64,000 bases of DNA from Streptomyces sp. 846.5 (GTDB lineage Bacteria > Actinomycetota > Actinomycetes > Streptomycetales > Streptomycetaceae), in the NCBI RefSeq assembly GCF_004365705.1, contig NZ_SOBN01000001.1:2900001-2964000 (forward strand). The letters are read 5' to 3'. Position 1 is the stretch's first letter. Each line of letters begins with the position of its first letter. Position numbers and translations under genes: made by a program. Below, piece after piece: positions 10,701 through 17,544 of the stretch. A model generated the notes under the pieces. It did no database searches. It was not told the DNA's origin and saw only the letters and a list, made by a program, of their open reading frames with translations.

Positions 10701-12985
10701 TCACCGTCGAGGGCGGCAAGCTGTGGCTGTACACCGGTGTCTCAGGCGGGAGCCTGGCCAACCCGGTGCTGCTCGGTGACGGCGACTGGTCCAACCTGAC
10801 CCTGGTCACCCCCGGGACGGTCTCCGGAACCCCAACACTGTGGGCCCGCGACAAGACCGGGACGCTCTACACCTACCCCATCGTCCTGGACAGCACCTCC
10901 CAGCTGCCCACCCTGCTCCACGCGCCAGCTGGCAACTCCGTACTCCAGTTGTCACTGACCAACGGCGGCACAAACCTGTGCGCAGACGACGACCACAGTT
11001 TGACCACCCCCGGTAACAAGGTCCAGGTCTGGGGCTGCAATAACAGCGCCGCCCAGAGCTGGGTCCTCGGAACCGACGGCACCGTGCGCGCCCTGGGCGG
11101 GTGCCTGGACGCGCTCCACTCCGGGCTCACCAACGGCACCTCGATCGACCTCTACACCTGCAACGGCTCCGGAGCCCAGCAGTGGCGGCCAGGAGCCAAC
11201 GGCTCGCTGATCAACCCCGAATCCAACCTCTGCCTGGCAGATCCCAACGCCAACACCACCTTCGGCACCCAACTGATCCTGTGGACCTGCAACAACGGCA
11301 CCGAACAGAACTGGAACAACGGCGCGAGCACCCAGCTCCCCGCCGCCACCCAAAGCCCCATAGCCTCGCTCCCGCTCGCCACCTACCCCCGCATCGCCTC
11401 CCCCGGTGACATCAACAGCCCCTCCGCCGGCCCCGACGGCATCCCGGACCTGTACGCGGTCGACACCCACGGCCAACTGGTCGAATTCCCCGGCGGCCGC
11501 ACCGCACCCGGCACCCTGACCATGCAGGACCCCACCAGCCTGCCCCTGCACTGGTGGGGCCTGACCGAAGGCAGCGGCACGGCCAGCGACAACGGCCTCG
11601 CCAACCCCAACAACGGCGGTACCAACGCCCTCACCCTCACCCCCGTCGGCGCTGCCAACTGGGGAACCGACACCACACTGGCGGCAGCCGACACCAACCA
11701 GGCGTCAACCAACTCCGCCAACAGCGTCATCAACTTCACCAACACCGGCACCTCCAACAGCTACGCGGCGGCCACGGACTCCACCAACGCCTACGCCCCC
11801 GCCGTGGACACGACCAAGAGCTATACCGTCTCGGCCTGGGTCAACCTCACCACCACCAACAGCTCCACCGACCAGTGGGCCATCAGCCAGGGCACCGATC
11901 AGGGGCAGGCGTTCTACCTCGGCTACCACGGCGCCACGAACTCCTGGGACTTCGCCACCACCGACACCAACGCGGCGGTCGTCCACGCCGCCGCCGCCGA
12001 CTCGGCAGCACTCAGCGCCTGGACACATCTGGTGGGCGTCTACGACGCCCCCACCGGAACCATGACCCTCTACGTCAACGGCGCCAAGAAAGCCACCGCA
12101 ACCAACACCACCCCGCAGTACGACCCCGCCCACCCGCTGACGATCGGCGCCGCCGCCTCACTCGGCACCGACGCCAACAACAACCCGACGCTCAGCCCCA
12201 CGTCCGGATTCAACGGCTCCATCTCCGACGTCCACGTCTACGACAGCGCAATCGGCACCACCCCGGCCATCGGCACCACACCCCTGTCCCTGGGCACCGG
12301 CGCCGACACCTCGACCAACTGGTGGAAGCTCAGCGAGAGCGCCGGAACCACCGCCGCCGACGCCATCGGCGCCCAGCCCGCCACCTTGACCACAGGCGCA
12401 GCCTTCACCAACGACACCACCCGCGGCAACGTCCTGAGCCTCAACGGCACCACGGGCTACGCCGCCACGAGCACCGCACCCATCGACACCAGTGCGAGCT
12501 ATTCCGTCTCCGCGTGGGTCAAGCTCAACACCGCCGCCCCGACCACTGACAACACAGCCGTGTGCCAACGCGACGCGACCGGTTCCCGCTGCGCGTTCTA
12601 CCTCCAGTACTCCTCCAGCGACAAGGGCTGGGCACTGGTCGCCCCGGACATAGACGCAGCCCAGCCCACCGCCTACTACAAGACGTCCGGGCACAGCGTC
12701 GCGACCGCCAACTGGACCCACCTGGTGGCTACCTTCGACGCCACCACCGGCACCATGAGCCTGTACGTAAACGGCCACCTCACCGGAACCGCCACCGACC
12801 CCACCCCGTGGGCGGCTAGCGGCCCGCTCCTGATCGGCGGCATCGACAACAGGGCACTCCAGAACGGAACCAGCCTGGGCTCGTTCAACGGCGAGATCAG
12901 CGACGTGCGCGTCTACAACACCGCCCTCCCCATTTCCGACGCCGCAGCCCCCGGCGACATCCCCGCCATCACCCAATTCGACTAA
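7748..12985 (+). CDS. Secreted multidomain protein: DNRLRE-like, FG-GAP-like, ricin-type and two LamG-type modules
   Basis: The product is 1745 residues. ATG 7748 has AAGGA 6 nt upstream and opens a signal peptide (Arg-rich start, hydrophobic core, ALA before DTPT near residue 37). Residues up to about 620 resemble the N-terminal half of actinobacterial DNRLRE/RHS-associated exoproteins (NQPVTLHTTGAIGPGTDWNN). A Ser/Ala low-complexity run sits at about 265-280. FG-GAP-like units occur at about 818 (GDVTGDGIPDL) and 1216 (GDINSPSAGPDGIPDL). A ricin-type trefoil at about 1060-1195 has three QxW-type repeats (AAQSW, GAQQW, TEQNW). Two LamG/concanavalin-like modules follow, about 1266-1507 and 1521-1737, ending GFNGSISDVHVYD and SFNGEISDVRVYN. 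There is no catalytic signature, so a carbohydrate- or wall-binding surface role is inferred. Its neighbours and the shared ricin-type fold suggest it works with the divergent RHS protein. Confidence 0.85.
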   Translation: MHPSTPRPRLSRPARRWILIPALSALLAAMTPAVALADTPTAPAPVSAPTPPAMTSTAAEQAARLQAVSSGQPVTVDSLTTPTHLVVAQADGSLTATDNPLPVRVEQNGTWQGLDATLVANPGQNTFSPRATTDTVSLSGGGTGPVATLTDAAGHSMALTMPFALPAPVVSGSTALYGSVLPGVDLSVSVTDQGGLSDILIVHDAAAAANSLLKSLTLAASTQGLSLTTTPSGGMNATLSDGSIAYTSPTPTMWDSSTTTPATATPSASASASASASASTLAGTVAQAKRVAVRSADQASTASASASASGTPDTTASSVDGPGSGAQVAPVAMNATSTGIVLTPNTSALTSPVQYPLYIDPFVNPVTGKSNGYDEVYGNKACAGQPKYNTPQDKGEGVGYQGAGGTCGSGAERSFYQIDSSGLDPSMKISQSLVTADTTYAASWDCSKNQPVTLHTTGAIGPGTDWNNQPGVNDNNGYPAVSTHVPSGANPGNSTCSNHTATFTVTSQAQKVANASINVWTVALFGDESDGANYLRFSTVITLTTNFDIAPSVTSPTMSPTPQNPAAGTACGGAASGWIGATSNDGTSSNVTLSTKVSSPVSGTNVSAQFHIWDDMLKDSSGSPATVKWDYSSPQASGSTVNEKVGFLLQDGHRYGFSVQGYDGTPLYGNTYSNCHFSVDTTPPTSPVIANNPSFPSVGNGVPNPLVYAGVKTVSNFSVTATDPAPANNCTLAACAASGILSFRWNLDTPPTSTTGHAVAPSATGTDSSGNPTASATLSIPVISWGVHTLYVTAVDKAGNATQAPSTYTFAAPWDPKTKVVPGDVTGDGIPDLITTTTAGDLVLVPGDTDPAQTTKTTVPYTGPVRLAASGDTPAGGSGGWNNYLVAHRGNLFNNSLVDDLFALNTVASPKTLYVVKNNLDTGTGQTTTAGFTSSRNLPIAKPTCSTFTPAERCGSTAGYTADWNAVTQIAAPGDTHHTGNADLITVEGGKLWLYTGVSGGSLANPVLLGDGDWSNLTLVTPGTVSGTPTLWARDKTGTLYTYPIVLDSTSQLPTLLHAPAGNSVLQLSLTNGGTNLCADDDHSLTTPGNKVQVWGCNNSAAQSWVLGTDGTVRALGGCLDALHSGLTNGTSIDLYTCNGSGAQQWRPGANGSLINPESNLCLADPNANTTFGTQLILWTCNNGTEQNWNNGASTQLPAATQSPIASLPLATYPRIASPGDINSPSAGPDGIPDLYAVDTHGQLVEFPGGRTAPGTLTMQDPTSLPLHWWGLTEGSGTASDNGLANPNNGGTNALTLTPVGAANWGTDTTLAAADTNQASTNSANSVINFTNTGTSNSYAAATDSTNAYAPAVDTTKSYTVSAWVNLTTTNSSTDQWAISQGTDQGQAFYLGYHGATNSWDFATTDTNAAVVHAAAADSAALSAWTHLVGVYDAPTGTMTLYVNGAKKATATNTTPQYDPAHPLTIGAAASLGTDANNNPTLSPTSGFNGSISDVHVYDSAIGTTPAIGTTPLSLGTGADTSTNWWKLSESAGTTAADAIGAQPATLTTGAAFTNDTTRGNVLSLNGTTGYAATSTAPIDTSASYSVSAWVKLNTAAPTTDNTAVCQRDATGSRCAFYLQYSSSDKGWALVAPDIDAAQPTAYYKTSGHSVATANWTHLVATFDATTGTMSLYVNGHLTGTATDPTPWAASGPLLIGGIDNRALQNGTSLGSFNGEISDVRVYNTALPISDAAAPGDIPAITQFD
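8545..8582 (+). repeat. Hexanucleotide microsatellite (GCATCG)n inside the LamG gene
   Basis: About six consecutive GCATCG units encode an Ala-Ser run in a linker of the secreted protein. Six-base units keep the frame, so slippage would change linker length without breaking the gene. Confidence 0.75.
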
Positions 12986-13005
12986 CAACCAGACCAAAAC
13001 GGCCA

Positions 13006-13042
13006 GGCGCTGGCCCCGCACACGCCGTGCGGGGCCAGCGCC
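13006..13042 (+). terminator. Perfect 15-bp hairpin after the LamG gene
   Basis: GGCGCTGGCCCCGCA (13006-13020) pairs perfectly with TGCGGGGCCAGCGCC (13028-13042) around a 7-nt loop, 20 nt after the stop codon. No U-tract follows, as is usual in high-GC actinomycetes. It lies between the LamG gene and the small membrane gene, so it may terminate transcription or attenuate read-through and protect the upstream mRNA. Confidence 0.75.
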
Positions 13043-13114
13043 GCCCTCCTCCACAAGAACCCGTAAAGCACGCGCGGCAACGCAGGCAACCGCGCCCACC
13101 CAGGAAGAACCACA

Positions 13115-13330
13115 ATGATCGAGAACTTGGCCCAGGCACCGCACTACTCCGCGAACCAGGTGTACTTCTTCGCCGTCATCGCCCTTCTCGGCGCCATCAC
13201 CAGCGTCACCTCTAGCCGCCGAGCGAAGTCGAACGGCAAGAAGGGCCTCTCCCTGCTCCTCAAAATTTGCGCCGGGATCCTGGTTGCCTGCGGAGCCATC
13301 CTGATCGTCGGCCAGGCCACCTTCGGGTAA
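13115..13330 (+). CDS. Small two-helix membrane protein, 71 aa
   Basis: AGGAAG lies 7 nt upstream of ATG 13115. The product has one hydrophobic segment near residues 15-32 (VYFFAVIALLGAITSV), a basic middle (SSRRAKSNGKKG), and a second hydrophobic segment near 47-68 (ICAGILVACGAILIVG). The basic loop suggests a hairpin with the loop in the cytoplasm. It has no recognisable family. It follows the LamG/lectin gene on the same strand, 129 nt downstream, with a strong hairpin between. Possible roles are an immunity or anchoring partner of the RHS/LamG exoproteins, a holin-like protein, or an unrelated small membrane protein; the sequence does not decide. Confidence 0.65.
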   Translation: MIENLAQAPHYSANQVYFFAVIALLGAITSVTSSRRAKSNGKKGLSLLLKICAGILVACGAILIVGQATFG

Positions 13331-14084
13331 CAACGGCCGCCCCGGACCAGGGCCAGCGACGCGCCGACTACTCCGCGAAGCGGACCAGTTCCTCAAGCGC
13401 TGTCGTGTGTCGGCGCATCGCCGGACTGATCCAGTCCCATCTGTTGAGCGCCCCGCCGGGGGCACTCACTGCACTAAGAACGTGCAGGTCAGGCCGCACC
13501 AGGTCGCTGACTGGCAGTCAGATATTCTTGACCGCCGCAGCGGCCTTACGTGTTTTCGCAGGTCAGCGCACTGGTATCAATCTGCGTAGGTGCATGCCCG
13601 GTAGGGCACTCAGAACCCGGGACCAGCTCGCCGCTTGGAGGCGCCTACCCCTTCGTCGGTTCGGGGTCCGGCTGGTGCGCCGCCAACCACAGGACGGCCT
13701 CACGGATCGCGGCGTTCTGACGCCACCGCAACGCCTCTCCGTCCGAGCCGGTCACCACGACATAGGACACGATCACCTTCAAGGGCCGATCCACCGGGCG
13801 AACCCTCTGCGGCTTCTTCGCCCCGCTTGCTTCTCCGCCCACGCCAACCCCCCACTCCGCAAGCCCGACAGACGAACTCTCTCCGTTCATCGTGTTCCAG
13901 CAATAAGGCGGACGACAGGGCGCGCGGAAGCAGAAGGCGCGCCAGCTCGAGCCCTTGCCCTCTCGGGCCCGGCCGAACATGCCGCGTGCACTTGGGATGG
14001 ATGTAAGACGCCGGGCCGGTGGCGCTTGGGGCATGACCACTACCGCTTGGGTGTTGGGCACTTGTCGGCCCTGAGGTGCGCGGC
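13331..14084. other. Gene-poor stretch with decayed coding fragments
   Basis: No intact gene is visible. On the minus strand, a frame ending at a stop codon at 13645 has a coding-like last 40 residues (VVVTGSDGEALRWRQNAAIR, then EAVLWLAAHQPDPEP), while its upstream part looks like non-coding translation. I read it as the 3' remnant of an unidentified gene (about 13645-13770). The stretch also holds a GC-rich palindromic repeat at 13446-13466 and a small hairpin CTGCAC/GTGCAG just after it. No tRNA or rRNA was recognised. Confidence 0.5.
13446..13466. repeat. GC-rich palindromic repeat, copy 1
   Basis: GCGCCCCGCCGGGGGCAC with GA before and T after. A second copy in the same orientation, differing by one extra G, lies at 19750-19771. 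The pair brackets the accessory island. Confidence 0.6.
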
Positions 14085-15067
14085 TCAGCAGGTTCTGCGG
14101 TAGGGGAGGTCGGGGATGTAGGTCTTCCAGTTCGCGGGGGACAATGGCCCGACTTGGGCGCAGAGTGCTGTCTCGATCTGGGCGGGTCCGATGAGGTGGG
14201 TGTGGAGTCGGCCCTCGCTGTCGATGCTGAGGACGGCTGATCCGTCGGCGGAGAAGGCCAGCGCCTCGACCGGAAGGCTTTCATCCGGGCCGGTGAGGGG
14301 GAGCCCGAAGGGGTGCCTGTTGGTGACGTCCCACAGCCGGATCTGGCCGTTTTCGTCCGCGGCGGCGAGCAGCTGTCCGTCCGGGGAGAATGCCATGGTG
14401 TCGCCGAGCTGTGCATCGTTGGGGATGTAGGACCGTTGCTGCAGCGTCCTCCCGTCCCAGAATGTCAGCGGTTGGCCTGTACCCACGTTTGCTGCGACGA
14501 GTCCGCCGCGGCTGACGGCCCGGGCCGCGTACAGTCCGCTGTTGGGAGCGACCCGTCTGGCGCCGGTGGCGACGTCGACGATTCCCTGGTCCATGGCGGA
14601 GATCACGGTCTTGCCGTCCGGGCTGAAGAGGATCTTCGGATTCCACACCCCGCCGAGGAGGTATTGAGGGACATCCAGATGCGCCCCGATGGAGGTGGCC
14701 CGGAGGTGGCCGGTGGCCGTGTCCCACAGTTCGAGCACGCTGGTGAGGTCGCTTTGGAAGGCGAGGAGGGCCAGGGTCCGGTCGTCGGGAGAGAAGGCTA
14801 CGGACGTATCGATGTCGATCGTGTGGCGGGTCATCAGCGTGGCCTTCTTCCTTGCGCTGGCGACATCCCAGATCTCGATGTCCCCGCTGCGACGGAGGTC
14901 CGCGAGGAGCTTGCCGTCGTCGGACAGGCTGAAGTGGGATTCGCTCCCCGTGGTCCAGTCGATGGGCAGCGCCCCGCGCTTGATCCGGTGGAGGGGATCC
15001 CAGATGTCCACGGTGTTGTTCGCCTCGATGGCCAGGGTTGAGCCGTCTTCGCTGAACATGGCGAGAT
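14085..15067 (-). pseudogene. WD40-repeat protein, C-terminal part (5'-truncated)
   Basis: About 325 residues carry WD40-type blades: AMFSEDGSTLAIEANNTVDI, FSPDDRTLALLA with LELWDTATG, LFSPDGKTVISA, and MAFSPDGQLLAAADENGQIR then LWDVTN. They end PYRRTC before a TGA at 14085. WD40 similarity begins abruptly near 15067. Upstream, the same frame reads into sequence that codes on the opposite strand (the fragment at 15078-15278). I therefore read this as the C-terminal remnant of a WD40 protein, such as the propeller of a larger nTPase- or kinase-WD40 protein, left by a rearrangement. A fused functional gene starting near 15338 is formally possible but unlikely. Several blades are otherwise well preserved, so the break may be recent. 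Confidence 0.7.
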
Positions 15068-15077
15068 CTATGCGCTG

Positions 15078-15278
15078 ATGAACTTCACGGCTCCCGGCGT
15101 CTCGTCCAACGGGGAGCCGATGGTCCACTGGCGACTCGACCAGGACGTGCTCGACAGTACGATCCAGTTGGCGATCTGCGCCTTCCGGGAGGCGTTTCGC
15201 CGGATCCAGCGCGTGATGGGTTGGGGGAAGCTGGAGAGCGACCTCTGGGAGATCAAGCTGGGCAAGATCTTCAACTGA
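15078..15278 (+). pseudogene. 3' fragment of an unidentified gene (66 codons)
   Basis: The plus-strand frame reads MNFTAPGVSSNGEPMVHWRL and ends WEIKLGKIFN before TGA 15276. It has protein-like composition (amphipathic stretch LDSTIQLAICAFREAFRRIQ) but no ribosome binding site before ATG 15078. The frame stays protein-like a few codons upstream (GEIYAL), so the real gene probably began further left and was cut at the junction with the WD40 remnant near 15060-15070. I do not recognise the family. Confidence 0.45.
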
Positions 15279-15351
15279 GTTTGACGGGATGCTGCGGAAG
15301 AGGACTGCGAGCGACCTCTCCCGCGGCATCCCGGTCACTCCAGGCCAGTCG

Positions 15352-17280
15352 TCAGGGGAGCAGGGAATTGAGCCGCGTGAACAGCTTGGCGGCGCGGGCG
15401 GCTGTGGCGTCAGTGATGTTCGGCGCCAGGGTCGCCTGCTGTCGAAGGAGGGCCGCTGCCGGCCTGAAGTGGTTGAAGTTTCCGCCGGCGATGTTGCGCT
15501 GCCTGAAAACCGTCTCGATCTGGCGGACGATCCTCGGATCCCTGGCGTTGAGGTCTGCCGCCGCGATCGGAGTGGTCAGTTCGGTGGCATAGGCGCTGTT
15601 GACCAGGCCGAGGTAGAAGTCCCGCTCGAAGAGATCCTCGACGTCGGCGTCGGCGGTGCCGGTGAACTCGCTGATCTGCACCAGTCCGTTCGCGGCGAGC
15701 TGGTCGTTCTCGCGTAGGCGCTTGACCGCGCCGACGTCCTTGGAACTTGAGTCGACCAGTACGGCGACATGGAGTTTGTTCGCTCCGAGCAAGGTGACGA
15801 ACGTTGAGAGTTTGCCGGACCCGCCGATGGGCGTCTTGACCCAGCGGGGGTCGAGACCGGTGAGGCCACGCTCCGTGGCAATGTCGGTCAGCACGTCCAG
15901 ATAGATCAGGTCGCTGGGACCCTCCAGCAGCAGCGTGTGCTCGCCCACGAACAACGTCTGCGTCATCTCGATGCCCATGGCGGCGAGCAGCGGGAAGGCT
16001 GTGTCCTGGTCGGCCTGGAAGACTTCGGACGAGACCTTGGTCCCGGCTTTCTCCTGGTCAATGACGGTGCGGACCCGGTGGAGCTGGCCCGGCGAAACCA
16101 TGAACGGGGAGTGCGTGGTGTAGAGGACCTGGTGCTTGGGGGCCAGCCGCTCGTCGATGAGACGGAGGAGATCTCCCTGGGCGAGGCCGTGAAGCGACAG
16201 TCCCGGCTCGTCCAGCAGCAGGATGAGGTTGTTCGTCTCGGCCTCCTCCAACTCGTTGAAGTAGGCGAGGAACGAGAAGAACCAGACGAAGCCGCGCGAG
16301 CGCTCGTCGAAAGGCACCGAGGCTCGGTGTCGCCGGTTGTGGACGCGGACCTGAAGGATCGGGCTCTGGTCGAACGGCGGTGTCGCGCCGACCTCGGGGT
16401 TGAGGGTCTTCAGCTGCACTTCGAGATCGTCGCTCTGGGACCAGTACTCGAACACCTCGTCGGAGATGACGTTCCCGGAGTTCTCCAACTCACGGATCAG
16501 CCGCTCGTGCTGATCCGTCTGCAAGAAGTCCTCCGGGGAGACTCCTGCCATGTCCAGGAGACTCAGCAGAGCCCGCTCTCCCCGGGTGAGCCTGTCCTGA
16601 TCACGGCGAGCAATCAGATCCGGGATGGCGACCTTGCCCGGCATGGAGTCGTAGTCGTCGAAGTAGACGAACTTCGGCATCAGGGGCCAGGCGTACTCGT
16701 CGATCAAGTATTGCCGGACCTTCTCCTCGCGCCAGCTCCTGATTCGCTCGGCGAGGGCCCTCGCCGCCTCGGGAACTTCCGGAAGCCCGTCGAGCCCTGT
16801 CAGGAGGTCCTTGATGGTGTCGGTTTCCGCGATGAGGGCTGCCGAAGCGGCGGGGAGGTCGAGCTGCGACCGGAGATGGGCAACCACTGCGCTCTCGTCG
16901 AGGTCCAGTTGCAGGGTTCGGTTACTGTGTCGGTAGCCGATGGCGACGGTGAACTCGGGGCTGCGCAGGGCGCCGGCGCCGAGATCGGCCTCGATCGTCT
17001 TGATCTCCTGTTCGTCGAAGCGGAACGTGGCCTCAACGACCGGGATGCGCGCGTTTTCGGCGTACTCCTTGCGCTGGCGGGTCAGCCGGGCGGGGAAGTC
17101 CACGACCTCGTCGAACGTCTTTGAGGCCTCGACCGGCTTGATCCGGTAGAGCCCTTGGAGCACGGTCGTCTTTCCGGACTCGTTCTTGCCGACAAGGCAG
17201 GTCACATCCGACTCGACCGTGATGTCGCCGGAGTCCTCCACCGAACGGTAGTTTGTAATGTGCGTACTGATCAGTTGCAT
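15352..17280 (-). CDS. OLD-family ATPase with TOPRIM nuclease domain
   Basis: The product is 642 residues. It starts like a RecF/SMC-type ATPase (MQLISTHITNYRSVED) with Walker A GKNESGKTT at residues 31-39. A Walker B with signature-like context, LILLLDEPGLSLHG, lies near 352-365, followed by a TTHSPF motif. The C-terminal TOPRIM part includes LLLEGPSDL near 450 and VLVDSS near 510. This order is that of overcoming-lysogenization-defect (OLD) nucleases, also found in GajA of Gabija. No UvrD-like GajB or reverse transcriptase adjoins it, so a solitary class 1 OLD protein fits best. The start at 17280 follows family alignment; GGAAGG is 14 nt upstream, rather far, and an in-frame ATG at 17361 would add 27 atypical residues. 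Its place beside an IS and remnants fits a horizontally acquired defence gene; that role is inferred. Confidence 0.85.
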   Translation of the reverse strand: MQLISTHITNYRSVEDSGDITVESDVTCLVGKNESGKTTVLQGLYRIKPVEASKTFDEVVDFPARLTRQRKEYAENARIPVVEATFRFDEQEIKTIEADLGAGALRSPEFTVAIGYRHSNRTLQLDLDESAVVAHLRSQLDLPAASAALIAETDTIKDLLTGLDGLPEVPEAARALAERIRSWREEKVRQYLIDEYAWPLMPKFVYFDDYDSMPGKVAIPDLIARRDQDRLTRGERALLSLLDMAGVSPEDFLQTDQHERLIRELENSGNVISDEVFEYWSQSDDLEVQLKTLNPEVGATPPFDQSPILQVRVHNRRHRASVPFDERSRGFVWFFSFLAYFNELEEAETNNLILLLDEPGLSLHGLAQGDLLRLIDERLAPKHQVLYTTHSPFMVSPGQLHRVRTVIDQEKAGTKVSSEVFQADQDTAFPLLAAMGIEMTQTLFVGEHTLLLEGPSDLIYLDVLTDIATERGLTGLDPRWVKTPIGGSGKLSTFVTLLGANKLHVAVLVDSSSKDVGAVKRLRENDQLAANGLVQISEFTGTADADVEDLFERDFYLGLVNSAYATELTTPIAAADLNARDPRIVRQIETVFRQRNIAGGNFNHFRPAAALLRQQATLAPNITDATAARAAKLFTRLNSLLP

Positions 17281-17544
17281 GTGCTGGCCGTGGTCCTTCC
17301 TCGAAGGGTCGAGGGGAACCGGAGCGTTCGTAGCGGCGAGACGGTCAACACCGTGAGGCATGCTTCAGCCTTGTCCGCGACGCGGGACGGGCCCTGAGGT
17401 CGGCCTCGGGTTCGTCGCCCGAGACGTGCCCGGGGTCCTCTGATGAACTCCCGAAAGCCTAGCCCGCAGCACTGACACAGCGCCGAGAGAATCGCCGAGC
17501 TCGGACCGCAGGGCAGTGCGCACTCGACTGGGCAAGGGCGGAGT

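Noticed and set aside
15352-17280. Gabija system
   Set aside because: The OLD-type GajA-like protein has no adjacent UvrD-like helicase gene, so a two-gene Gabija system is not supported.
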